64,000 nt of DNA, from assembly GCF_021462415.1 (NCBI RefSeq), contig NZ_JAKEDS010000004.1, positions 62,001 through 126,000 on the forward strand, in the 5' to 3' direction. This document shows positions 16,782-25,227 of this stretch, piece by piece. Every line of letters starts with the position of its first letter. Position 1 is the first letter of the stretch. Position numbers and translations under genes: made by a program. The notes beneath the pieces are model-generated. The model ran no database searches. It was given only the letters and a program-made list of their open reading frames with translations, and was not told the DNA's origin. The DNA is from Rhodohalobacter sp. 614A (GTDB lineage Bacteria > Bacteroidota > Rhodothermia > Balneolales > Balneolaceae).

Positions 16782-17897
16782 TCAGGGGCTATTCTTTCTT
16801 CTAAATAGAGATTTGATGCAAATATAGAGTACAACCAAAACAGCAAAGAAGAGGAAAATGGATTCATGAAGCATCAGGTCAGATTCTACAAGAAAAAATT
16901 TCTGAACGCTGATCCATTTCAGAATGGAGAAAAGAATTAAAATCGGAATAATAAACCAGGTTACCGATTTGTTTCTGGCTCTTTTTTCATCATATCCTGC
17001 CCAATTTTGAAAAATGGATTTGTTGGACTTATAAATTTGATCCCAATTTAAAAATGCTGCATAGGCCAAGAAATTTGGTAAAAATGAAATGTTTAGAAGC
17101 ATCTTGGTCGAGAAGTGGAAGAGCACTGCAATAACAAGAAAAAACCTAAACCATTTCGATTTACGAATAGAAATCAAAAAACCAATTTCAAAAATAATGG
17201 TAATCCAGTCCAGAAATTCCCAAAAAATCTGGCTGTTTATCTGAATTGCATACCCGGCTAAATAGGCTTCCCGTTCATGGACAAAAAATTGGTTAAACAA
17301 ATGAGCTTTCACAGCATGCGTGGATGGATCCAGCCAGCCTCCCAAAATCTTTGGCCAGCCTGAAGTAAACATCATAAACCCTATAAAAATAGATAACAGT
17401 ACAAGGGGCCAGCTCTCAACAGGTCTCTCGGTTTTAATTTCCGGTGGCTTCATGGAATCGATAGAAAAACGATTCCCCCAATTTGTAAATGCCATCAAAA
17501 TGGGACCCAATGGCACCAATACCTCATGATTGACCTTTCCAATGCTATAAATCAAACCTTGCAAAACGAGTATAAAAATCCCCGATGAAATAGACGCCCA
17601 TTTTGTCTGATACCCTACGAGCATTGCAAATACGGAAAGCAGAGCAAGGCCATATAAAACCTGAAAGATGATAAATGAGGGAAATCCATCAAACAACATC
17701 ATGGGGCCCGGCGGGGGATTATAAAAATCGGCCGGTAAAGAGGCCAGGTATTGGTAATGATCGAATCCCATTCCGGGAATCAAAAAAAACAGAATAAACA
17801 GAGAAGCAATGATTCGGTACAACCCGAGTCCCTCAGCAGACACCGTATACGTCTCAAATATCCAGCGTTCAAACGGTTTTAAATCTTTCTCTTTCAT
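16782..17897 (-). CDS. HTTM domain membrane protein (pair 2)
   Basis: 371 residues, about nine membrane helices. The N-terminus ERWIFETYTVSAEGLGLYRIIASLFILFFLIPG and the following PADFYNPPPGPMMLFDGFPS are close to the HTTM family (vitamin K carboxylase-related; the segment ISLGYRTKWA/GYQTKWASI is typical). KILGGWLDPSTHAVKAHLFNQFF and LVIAVLFHFSTKMLLNISFLPN give the conserved W-D and H positions. It begins inside the stop codon of its partner (TAATG, 1 bp overlap), so they are made together. Substrate and reaction are unknown. Pair 1 and pair 2 share organisation but are clearly diverged, so this is an old duplication or two separate arrivals. Confidence 0.7.
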   Translation of the reverse strand: MKEKDLKPFERWIFETYTVSAEGLGLYRIIASLFILFFLIPGMGFDHYQYLASLPADFYNPPPGPMMLFDGFPSFIIFQVLYGLALLSVFAMLVGYQTKWASISSGIFILVLQGLIYSIGKVNHEVLVPLGPILMAFTNWGNRFSIDSMKPPEIKTERPVESWPLVLLSIFIGFMMFTSGWPKILGGWLDPSTHAVKAHLFNQFFVHEREAYLAGYAIQINSQIFWEFLDWITIIFEIGFLISIRKSKWFRFFLVIAVLFHFSTKMLLNISFLPNFLAYAAFLNWDQIYKSNKSIFQNWAGYDEKRARNKSVTWFIIPILILFSILKWISVQKFFLVESDLMLHESIFLFFAVLVVLYICIKSLFRRKNSP

Positions 17898-18379
17898 TAT
17901 TTAGTAAAATCAATCACTCCGATCAGTTCCCGCTTCGTTGAGTCTGCCACCAAATTATCTCCCCCCGACTCCAGGAAATCAACGCTATGTACGATCTCCA
18001 TACGGCCTACATCCTGTCCGGCAACTTTTTTGCTGTTCTCATAAAAAAACTCCTTTGCCCGGGGCGAGAACTCTTCCAATTCTTTTTGAGCAGGAAATAA
18101 TGAACGCATCAATCCCGCAATTTGAGAACGAGGCAGTTCCGGGAAAAAACGGTATGGCTGTATACTTGTAATCTTTTCTCCCTGAGGATTATAAAACTCA
18201 AATCGAGTTTCCCGGATAAGATAATGATCCTGAATTTGATAGACATTTTTGAACCCCGGGAACACAAACGCCGGCCAGGGCTCTGCTTTGTAATATCCTA
18301 AAATGCCAACCAGAATGTATTGGAGAGGAAGAAAAATAAGGATGACTATAAAAATCTTTCGGACAGTCTTTTCACTCAT
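17897..18379 (-). CDS. Small WP-motif membrane-anchored protein (pair 2)
   Basis: 160 residues with one N-terminal helix (IFIVILIFLPLQYILVGILGYY) followed by KAEPWPAFVFPGFKNVY, the counterpart of EFWPFSIYPMF in pair 1. The rest (IRETRFEFYNPQGEKITSIQPYRFFPELPRSQIAGLMRSLFP...) is soluble and should lie outside the inner membrane. The two proteins align only at this helix-plus-motif block by eye. It is the first gene of its pair and overlaps the HTTM gene by 1 bp. No known enzyme motif is seen. Possibly a substrate, a chaperone or a subunit of the HTTM protein. Confidence 0.6.
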   Translation of the reverse strand: MSEKTVRKIFIVILIFLPLQYILVGILGYYKAEPWPAFVFPGFKNVYQIQDHYLIRETRFEFYNPQGEKITSIQPYRFFPELPRSQIAGLMRSLFPAQKELEEFSPRAKEFFYENSKKVAGQDVGRMEIVHSVDFLESGGDNLVADSTKRELIGVIDFTK

Positions 18380-18708
18380 TATCTATTGATTTCCTAACGC
18401 AGACTTTATCAATCTAAATCTATTTCTATAAGAAGGTTAAGGGAATAACACGGCATTGACAAACGCTAAGAAGGTACAATTTTAATTTTTCTTTCAGTAA
18501 CAATTGTCTTTTTTAATCTGCATTGGATTATTTTCTGGTCAGACAGCCAAACGCTTTTTAATGAATAGTTTTGTTGATCTGGTAAGAACCTTTTACCTTG
18601 AAAAAGATTCTATTTTGTTTTACTTCTTTGGATTACTGCTTTTTTGGGATTCCTCTCTTATTCAAAATAATTTATAAAGCCGGGCGTCATTTTATACTTT
18701 CAATCTGA
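18380..18708. other. Intergenic region before the polysaccharide genes
   Basis: This 329 bp AT-rich stretch separates pair 2 from the first sugar transferase. It contains a 38-codon open frame at 18561-18677 (MNSFVDLVRTFYLEKDSILF, then a hydrophobic YFFGLLLFW) with no ribosome site; it may be the decayed start of a membrane protein or chance. No terminator or repeat is evident. The change of strand at each side means it must hold two promoters, but none is convincing by eye. Confidence 0.4.
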
Positions 18709-19815
18709 ATGAAAAAAGTACTGCATTACAAGACAAATTTTCTGAACAAATCAGAGACTTTTATTGACCGCCTTGTCCAAAATCACCTTTCCTACCAGCC
18801 TATTGCCCTTTGTTATCGAAAAAGAGCCTTTACGGATAACATACGTGTCTTTGAGGTTCCCCAAAAAGGATTGGCATCGTGGATTAATTTTGCAGCTTTT
18901 CACAGTAATATGACGCTTCCTTTTTACAACCAGGTTTTAAGACAAGAAAAACCCGATCTGGTTCATGCACATTTTGGATACGATGCTGTGAAACTTATTA
19001 AAGCTACTCAAAAGTCTGGAATTCCACTCCTCACCAGTTTTTATGGCACAGACGTTTCAAGGTTACCATCCGAATTTGGGTGGAAACGGCGTTATCGAAA
19101 GCTTGCCGCCAATGCCGCACATTTTATCGCTGCCAGCGAATTCATGAAAAATCAGTTAATAAAACTTGGATTTCCTGAGGAGAAAATTTCGATTGTAAGG
19201 TTTGGTGTGGATTTAAATGGGGCAAATTTTAATGAATCCCTCCCTTCAACCCCCAAGGTTATGATGGTGGGACGAATGGTAGAAAAAAAAGGATTTGAAT
19301 ACGGAATACAGGCCATATCCAATCTTAGGGAAAAGGGTATAAAACCTATTGTTAATATCTACGGATATGGCCCCGGCATGAAGGGGCTGAAGGATCTCAC
19401 AAAAAAATCAGGTCTTTTGGAGCAGGTTCATTTTCATGGATATCAACCCGTGGAAAGAATTCTTGAGGCTCACCATCAGCACAGCCTGTTACTGGCGCCA
19501 AGCATAACGGCAAAAGACGGTGACATGGAAGGATTGCCGAACACGATCCTGGAAGCAATGGCACAAGGCACACCGGTTGTTACCACAAGACACGCGGCCA
19601 TTCCCGAAGTGATAGAAGACAAAAAAACCGGCTTTCTCGTAAATGAAAGAGATGCGGACGGCCTTGCAGATATCATGGAAAAAATCTTTCGGAATGAATT
19701 CGACCTCAACCAGATTCGCCATAAAGCCAGGAAAACAATTGAAGAAGCATATAGTATTCAACAAATGGTTCGGAACGTTGAAGCCATTTATGATAAAATA
19801 AACATCAATGATTGA
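18709..19815 (+). CDS. Family 4 glycosyltransferase (WcaL/colanic-acid type)
   Basis: 368 residues with the two Rossmann halves of GT4. The N-terminal half (VLHYKTNFLNKSETFIDRLV, HAHFGYDAVK, LLTSFYGTDVSRL) is typical of WcaL-like enzymes. The C-terminal half carries MVGRMVEKKGFEYGI, YGYGPGMKGL, the donor-binding E in KDGDMEGLPNTILEAMAQGTPVVTT and an end helix. The EGLPNTILEAMA motif is the donor nucleotide-sugar site. It probably adds a sugar to a lipid-linked surface polysaccharide. It ends 11 bp inside the convergent methyltransferase gene, so termination must be shared. Confidence 0.92.
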   Translation: MKKVLHYKTNFLNKSETFIDRLVQNHLSYQPIALCYRKRAFTDNIRVFEVPQKGLASWINFAAFHSNMTLPFYNQVLRQEKPDLVHAHFGYDAVKLIKATQKSGIPLLTSFYGTDVSRLPSEFGWKRRYRKLAANAAHFIAASEFMKNQLIKLGFPEEKISIVRFGVDLNGANFNESLPSTPKVMMVGRMVEKKGFEYGIQAISNLREKGIKPIVNIYGYGPGMKGLKDLTKKSGLLEQVHFHGYQPVERILEAHHQHSLLLAPSITAKDGDMEGLPNTILEAMAQGTPVVTTRHAAIPEVIEDKKTGFLVNERDADGLADIMEKIFRNEFDLNQIRHKARKTIEEAYSIQQMVRNVEAIYDKININD

Positions 19816-20632
19816 TTTCTTCTGCCTGAAGTTTTCTTTCGAAGAAAAAATTCAACCTCTTTTTTTCATCTTTTTTTAAGATCTCCTGAACAGTATCAGT
19901 AAACTGTTTTCCGGAATTTAACTGCACCCTGTTTTCAGCTTCATCATCCATTAAAAAAATGTGGAAGTTTTTCTCGAGAGTTGAATATAAAGACTGATAA
20001 TTTCCTCCGGCACTTAAAATGATCTCGGGATGAAATTCAAGAATAATTGCTCCTACTTTATTCTCTGACAACATTTTTTCCATTCCTTGCAAAACAAGCA
20101 ACTCAGCACCCTCTACATCAATCTTAATTAAATTGATTTCTCTTTTTTCCAGATATGTCATCCAAAAAAAGTCGAGTGTTAAAGAGGGAACGGAAAATTG
20201 TGAGCCGTTTAAATTTTTACTTGTATTAAAAATACTGTGAGATGAAGCATGAGAACTTGCAAAGAAATTTAGCAATCTAAGCTCATTAGAAACAGCAAAG
20301 TTGAACTGAGTTATATTTTTTAAATGAACTGTATTGTCACATAGAGCATGATAATTGGAATGTTCTGGCTCAAATGCATAGACATGCCCACTCTCTCCTA
20401 CAATACCTGATGCAAATCTTGAAAAATATCCGACATTTGCTCCCAGATCTAAAAAAGTATTTCCTTCCTTTAAATTCTTTTTAATCAGATCTTTAATTGT
20501 TGGTTCGTAGGTTCCCTTCGCCATTTTGCCACCTGTAATATGTGCTACATTGGGGGGGAAATACCAGTTATTTTTATACTTATAGAATAAGTAACGACTC
20601 GTTCGCTTGATTTTTTCAATTGGTGAATTCAT
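19805..20632 (-). CDS. FkbM family methyltransferase
   Basis: 275 residues. The S-adenosylmethionine site is FLDLGANVGYFSRFASG (motif I) with VYAFEPEHSNYHALCDN (motif II); IKIDVEGAELLVLQGM is the FkbM signature. These enzymes methylate hydroxyls of sugars or polyketides; in a polysaccharide cluster a sugar O-methyltransferase is the simplest reading. The N-terminal ~30 basic residues are extra. It lies on the minus strand with a 139 bp gap after the flippase, and overlaps the preceding transferase gene tail to tail. Confidence 0.9.
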   Translation of the reverse strand: MNSPIEKIKRTSRYLFYKYKNNWYFPPNVAHITGGKMAKGTYEPTIKDLIKKNLKEGNTFLDLGANVGYFSRFASGIVGESGHVYAFEPEHSNYHALCDNTVHLKNITQFNFAVSNELRLLNFFASSHASSHSIFNTSKNLNGSQFSVPSLTLDFFWMTYLEKREINLIKIDVEGAELLVLQGMEKMLSENKVGAIILEFHPEIILSAGGNYQSLYSTLEKNFHIFLMDDEAENRVQLNSGKQFTDTVQEILKKDEKKRLNFFFERKLQAEEINH

Positions 20633-20771
20633 TTGTACCCTGATAAATTGTTTGAAAAACTCCCATATAAATACGTAGCTCCATTTATATATATTCTCCC
20701 TTAATATATAAATTCGATTGAAAACTGCTAAGGCTTCCTGCCTGAGGAGAGCTGTAATGAATTCGTACTAA

Positions 20772-22292
20772 TTATTTGCCGGACAAGAATTTCAGCATCA
20801 TCCAGTTTTTGAGCTGTCTCCAGTCTTTCCTTGAAATGACATTTGTCACGGTTCCAATAATTGAAAAGAGAACCAGGTAGCTAATAGTGCTCAGAAGTAA
20901 TCCTTTCAATGCTTCATTTTCAGCAATGAGCTCAAACCTTCCAAACCAAATGGGGAGTGCTGCCGCTGCCGAAACTCCCAAGACTTTCAAATAATATGGA
21001 AATGGCAAAACCTTTCGCGCGGGTAGTTCCATATGGCCGCCGATTCTTCGCAGGGTAATGTACCAGTTATATAAATTGGCAATGAGCGTACCCATGGCCG
21101 TCCCGTTTATACCGAATAGCAGGGTTAGTGGAATGCTTAAAATGAGATTCGCAATAACCAGGTTTATACTTAGATACAGCACTCCTTTTGTGTCTCCGAA
21201 TGCCTGGAGGATACTTCCGTAGTGAGTTACCCGAATCAACACAATCAGGTTATATATTTGGAAAGGAAGCACCGCATCGCGATAACTGGTTCCCTCCGAT
21301 TCAGCGATAATGGCAATCAAATCGGAAGCAACAATGATAGAAAGGATCGTGAGTGGAATCACCATTAAGCTTACCTTCTCTACCCCTCTGTACCACAGTG
21401 CCAATAACTCGTCTTTTTTTGATTCAAGCTGGAATTCTACATACCGGCTTATAAGTACGGACCCGACTGCAAACGGAATTACGCGGATAATGGGAACTTC
21501 CTGTGCACCCAGAGAATACTCGGCATAAGCCGCAACTGGAAGCAGAATTGAAACGATAAGTTTATCTACGTTTCGGTTAATTTTATTTACAAGTGCAGAA
21601 AGTCCCAGGGGGATTGAAAAATTGACCTGGGTTTTTACTGAAATCTCAGAATCACTCAGTTTGCCTTCAGGCAGAACCATTTTCATCCAGATCATAGATC
21701 CGACAAACCGGATCAGTCCGTATGCTACGAGCCCATAAACAGCAATCTCCAAACTGTATCCAAGCGCAAGCGGGCCAATCAGAAGGGAAAAGGTTAACAA
21801 ACTGGTAATCATCTCGAACCATGCAGAATCCCGTTGGCGATCTAACGCCAAAAGAATATTTGTAACCGGCCAGGTGGGGATTTCACAAACCGTTACGAGC
21901 GCCATAAACGGCAACAAATACTGAACCTGGTCTATACTGGCGGCATCCCATTCTGTTAAAAGAGAGGGAGCGATGTAACTCACAAGTAAAATGATTGCTC
22001 CTGCAACAATTGCAGAAGCTGATAACAAAAGCGTGGTCTGGGTAACGAACGCACGTTTTGCACTTCCACTGACTCGCTCAAAGAAATAAAATACGCTATC
22101 GGGAAATCCAAGCGTTGCAAGATTCCTGACCATTTCATGAATCATCAGGAGATATATGATGATTGCAAAGTCTGTTTTGGAAAGAAGTTGAATCGTTGCG
22201 ATGGCAATTGCCAGATCAATAACCGTGGTTACAATCCTCGCAAAAACGACGACACCTGCCTTCTCCGATAAATTAGAGCCTTGTTTAGCCAT
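20772..22292 (-). CDS. Polysaccharide flippase (Wzx/MATE-like)
   Basis: 506 residues, about 12-14 membrane helices and little else, with the oligosaccharide-flippase layout: N-terminal AGVVVFARIVTTVIDLAIAIATIQLL, a mid-protein FSIPLGLSALVNKINRNVDKLIVSILL (typical central helix with an Arg-Asn-Lys cluster) and IFAESEGTSY.. near the end. It is expected to flip a lipid-linked repeat unit across the inner membrane. It starts 8 bp inside the end of the upstream glycosyltransferase gene, so they are coupled. No Wzy polymerase is recognisable in the window. Confidence 0.88.
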   Translation of the reverse strand: MAKQGSNLSEKAGVVVFARIVTTVIDLAIAIATIQLLSKTDFAIIIYLLMIHEMVRNLATLGFPDSVFYFFERVSGSAKRAFVTQTTLLLSASAIVAGAIILLVSYIAPSLLTEWDAASIDQVQYLLPFMALVTVCEIPTWPVTNILLALDRQRDSAWFEMITSLLTFSLLIGPLALGYSLEIAVYGLVAYGLIRFVGSMIWMKMVLPEGKLSDSEISVKTQVNFSIPLGLSALVNKINRNVDKLIVSILLPVAAYAEYSLGAQEVPIIRVIPFAVGSVLISRYVEFQLESKKDELLALWYRGVEKVSLMVIPLTILSIIVASDLIAIIAESEGTSYRDAVLPFQIYNLIVLIRVTHYGSILQAFGDTKGVLYLSINLVIANLILSIPLTLLFGINGTAMGTLIANLYNWYITLRRIGGHMELPARKVLPFPYYLKVLGVSAAAALPIWFGRFELIAENEALKGLLLSTISYLVLFSIIGTVTNVISRKDWRQLKNWMMLKFLSGK

Positions 22293-23571
22293 GCTTTAGG
22301 AGGTCGTCAAACACTGAGGCCAGTTCTCCTGATGTATGTTTTGCCTCATAAATATTTCGATCTGGTATCTCTTTCTCAGGTGACAGCAACAAGGTTTCGT
22401 CATCTCTTTTTGCTTTTGCAAATGATTGTAAGAGTTCTGCAATCTCTTTTTTCTCATCGGGATGAACCTGGATACCTGCTTTGCTCCTCATAATAATTTC
22501 TCCTACTTCGGGATTGGGAGCAATTGAAAAAATAGGTACTTCAACAGAGAGATAATCCCAAAGTTTTGCGGGTATAATTTCTTCGCGTTCCATATTTGTG
22601 CTCAATAAAAGAATATCGGCACTTTCCAAAACCGGTACCATTTTCTCGGGTACTACCGGGTCATGATAAATAAAATTTTCTTCAAGTCCGTATTGTTTGA
22701 TCGTCTTCAAACTCTCGGAATCAGGTTCACCAAAACTGTGAATATGAATATAGGAAGCATCTTTCGGGTTCATGGTTTTTAATTCCCTTAGAGCATCTGC
22801 AACTGCGGTAACGGGACTCAAACGCCTGAATCTCCCGAAAAAAATCATATTCAGAAAATCCGGATTCAGCCGATCCCCCCAGGTTTCCTTTTTGTGAACT
22901 CTGGTAAGCGTAGAATCATAAGAATTGTAGATGGTCCTGGTTTTGGATTCCGGCAGATTAAATTTTTCAACATATCTTTTTTCAGTCAAACCCGAAGTAA
23001 AAATCAGTTTATCAGCATTTTGAACAACTCTTTTTTCCACTCGCTTATCAATTCTCATAGAAAACCCTGACCGTTCCCGAAGATTAACTTCAGTCAATGT
23101 CCATGGATCTCTGAAATCTGCAATAAAGGGTTTTGATAAGCTTTGGGACAACTTTTCACCCAGCCATAAACCCGACCAGGGATCCCCGGTGGCCCAAATA
23201 ATATCGGGGTTTACTTGTTTTACCCTGCGAAGAATTTCACCGTATTTCCACCGCAACAGGTAAATCCAGGAATCTATTGGGGTTTGTTTATCCAACCAAT
23301 TGAGAAGCAGATTTTCAGATCCACTCTTTGTTGACTTCGTTTGTGTTTTGGAAGTTGTTCTGTCAAAAGGTGATTTGATCTCAATAATTGAAATGTCATC
23401 GAGAAGCTTTTTTTCCAAATCCGTAAACTCCCCTTCCGGATATGATATAGTGAGTACTACCGGCTGATAGCCATACGAGCTGAGATGAATTGCAAATTTA
23501 AATGGCCTCAGTGCACCTACTCTTCGCCTTGGCAAAAAGTAAGGTGCAATCATCAATACCTTTTTCATCAA
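22285..23571 (-). CDS. Family 4 glycosyltransferase
   Basis: 428 residues. The N-terminus MKKVLMIAPYFLPRRRVGALRPFKFAIHL is a GT4 sugar-acceptor domain start (WxPxGG-like), followed by DIIWATGDPWSGLWLG and FIADFRDPWT. The C-terminal nucleotide-sugar half begins near FLNMIFFGRFRRLSPV, with IYHDPVVPEKMVPVLESADILLLSTNMEREEIIPAKLWDYLSVEVPIF as the donor loop; the usual EGxPxxxLEA box is replaced by EIIPAKLWDYL, the form seen in a recognised subset. Its role is in surface glycan synthesis; the sugar is not predictable. Confidence 0.85.
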   Translation of the reverse strand: MMKKVLMIAPYFLPRRRVGALRPFKFAIHLSSYGYQPVVLTISYPEGEFTDLEKKLLDDISIIEIKSPFDRTTSKTQTKSTKSGSENLLLNWLDKQTPIDSWIYLLRWKYGEILRRVKQVNPDIIWATGDPWSGLWLGEKLSQSLSKPFIADFRDPWTLTEVNLRERSGFSMRIDKRVEKRVVQNADKLIFTSGLTEKRYVEKFNLPESKTRTIYNSYDSTLTRVHKKETWGDRLNPDFLNMIFFGRFRRLSPVTAVADALRELKTMNPKDASYIHIHSFGEPDSESLKTIKQYGLEENFIYHDPVVPEKMVPVLESADILLLSTNMEREEIIPAKLWDYLSVEVPIFSIAPNPEVGEIIMRSKAGIQVHPDEKKEIAELLQSFAKAKRDDETLLLSPEKEIPDRNIYEAKHTSGELASVFDDLLKHG

Positions 23572-23643
23572 TAGCAGTTATCGTTTGAGCATCTATGAGA
23601 TGGTTTTAAAAGTACACCGAAAGGACCAGATTGTCCGAACTTT

Positions 23644-24618
23644 TTATGACTCGTCTATAAGGCTTTGCCAACACTTCTCTGAAAATATATCGAGTGGTTT
23701 TTTTTGATGATACCACCCAAAATGCAAACAATAGGGAGTTACATACAGATAATCTCCCTTCCCGGGAACCGAAGTAAAAATGCTGATTAATATTTTTTGA
23801 AGAAACCGATTTTTCAAGCCTTTTAAATCGTAAATAAATTTGTTGCTAAACAACAGGCATTCCACATTTTTAAAATCTTCGTCGTACCGGGTATAATGTT
23901 CAATAAAATCGAGCTGCGGACTTTCAAAACCATTCAGCCACGGCATCACCTGAACTTTTAGTTTTGCCATTGCCATTGCGAAACTCCATTCGCACGATTC
24001 TTCACTACGCCCTTCCTCTTCTTTTCGGCTTCGAAAGTGGGTTTCCCCTCTCCGGCTTAGCATTGTTTTGGCAAGTTCACAAACTTCTTTCGTTAACTCG
24101 GAATCCGCAGCATAGATCATTCCGGATTGAACCCGGCTTAAATATGTGAGATTAAACCGTCTTAACGTTCTTTTTCGTCGGCGTAACAAAAAATCTTTGA
24201 GTACTGGAAATCCCTTGGCGGCACCAAAAAACAGGTCTGAACTTTGATTTCCGGTGATTGTAAACTTATATGCAGAAAATTGCTTCCAAAGTGCATCCGG
24301 ATTTTTACACCAAAGAATATCACTGTCTAAAAAAAGGTTCCTTTTGAAGGGCATAAAACGGTACACATTGTGCTTAAACCCTGTAATGGAGCGATGTTCT
24401 TCCGGCAGGTGAAAAATATGGGTGAATAGATCGGCTGAAATTTCTGAGAGTAGTTCCTCGTGTTTTTTGGAACAGAAAAGAGCTACCGGGCGCTTTTCGT
24501 CATATCTCCTCAGCGTTTTAATACTTGCTACTGCATGCTTCAGGTACTTTATATTACCATAAGTTGAATACACATAACCTTCGTCTGCAAGTGGAGCACT
24601 GGAGAATGAAGAATTCAT
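23644..24618 (-). CDS. Putative glycosyltransferase, GT8-like
   Basis: 324 residues. VYSTYGNIKYLKHAVASIKTLRRYDEKRPVALFC gives a nucleotide-binding start and NLFLDSDILW a DxD motif (D-S-D) that binds metal and the donor; EWSFAMAMAKLKVQVMPW with the later HYTRYDE would complete the site. This is the usual layout of family 8-type sugar transferases, though similarity is by pattern only. Membrane segments are absent. It begins 9 bp after the MlaC-like gene, so it may be in that operon; its own neighbours are sugar genes. Confidence 0.65.
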   Translation of the reverse strand: MNSSFSSAPLADEGYVYSTYGNIKYLKHAVASIKTLRRYDEKRPVALFCSKKHEELLSEISADLFTHIFHLPEEHRSITGFKHNVYRFMPFKRNLFLDSDILWCKNPDALWKQFSAYKFTITGNQSSDLFFGAAKGFPVLKDFLLRRRKRTLRRFNLTYLSRVQSGMIYAADSELTKEVCELAKTMLSRRGETHFRSRKEEEGRSEESCEWSFAMAMAKLKVQVMPWLNGFESPQLDFIEHYTRYDEDFKNVECLLFSNKFIYDLKGLKNRFLQKILISIFTSVPGKGDYLYVTPYCLHFGWYHQKKPLDIFSEKCWQSLIDES

Positions 24619-24627
24619 GCATTTAAA

Positions 24628-25221
24628 TTATGTTGACGATCGAGCCGCACGGCGCCGCAAACTCTCCATGAGTGCGTCAAAACCCCGCTGCCGAATAATA
24701 CTTTGAAACTGACGCTGATAGGAATCGGCGGTTGAAACCTGATCGATGATGATATCTGTTACCATCCAGTTTTCACTGAAACTTGCAAGATCGTAATCTA
24801 CGGATGTGCGAACATCTTCAAGAGTTGCAGTGGTTTCAACAAATGCTGAATTATCTTCAACCTCAATATTGTTGTAGGCAACTTCAGCCCTGTAAATATC
24901 CAGTCGGTTCAAAGAGTTATCTCGAATTATAGTTGAAAATAAAGATACGAATTCTTCTCTTTCTTCATCGTTAATTTCGTTATAAGTATCGCCCAAAGCA
25001 TACTCTGCCATGGCCTGATAATTGATCACGTCATTAATGATGTCTTTCAGTTGATTCCGCTGTTCCTGAGTGTATTCTGTACCGGATGGACCCAATAATT
25101 CTTTAATCTCCTGATCGCGTGCTTCCAGCATTGTACGGATATTATCTACCTCGGTCTGTGCCGAAACAGAAGGTATAAACCATAATGCCAGGATGAGAAT
25201 AGTGTAAAATGTTTTCAACAT
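24628..25221 (-). CDS. MlaC/Ttg2D-like periplasmic lipid-binding protein
   Basis: 197 residues with a signal peptide (MLKTFYTILILALWFIPSVSAQ). The family pattern of MlaC is present: RNQLKDIINDVINYQAMAEYALGDTYNEINDEEREEFVSLFSTIIRDNSLNRL, then the beta-rich part (VEVEDNSAFVETTATL, SVDYDLASFSENWMVTDIIID, VSTADSYQRQFQSIIRQRGFDALMESL). MlaC carries phospholipids between inner- and outer-membrane complexes. The gene directly follows a tolC-like gene (6 bp), and mlaA, B, D, E or F genes are not visible, so the partners lie elsewhere or this has another export role. Confidence 0.85.
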   Translation of the reverse strand: MLKTFYTILILALWFIPSVSAQTEVDNIRTMLEARDQEIKELLGPSGTEYTQEQRNQLKDIINDVINYQAMAEYALGDTYNEINDEEREEFVSLFSTIIRDNSLNRLDIYRAEVAYNNIEVEDNSAFVETTATLEDVRTSVDYDLASFSENWMVTDIIIDQVSTADSYQRQFQSIIRQRGFDALMESLRRRAARSST

Positions 25222-25227
25222 GTTCTG

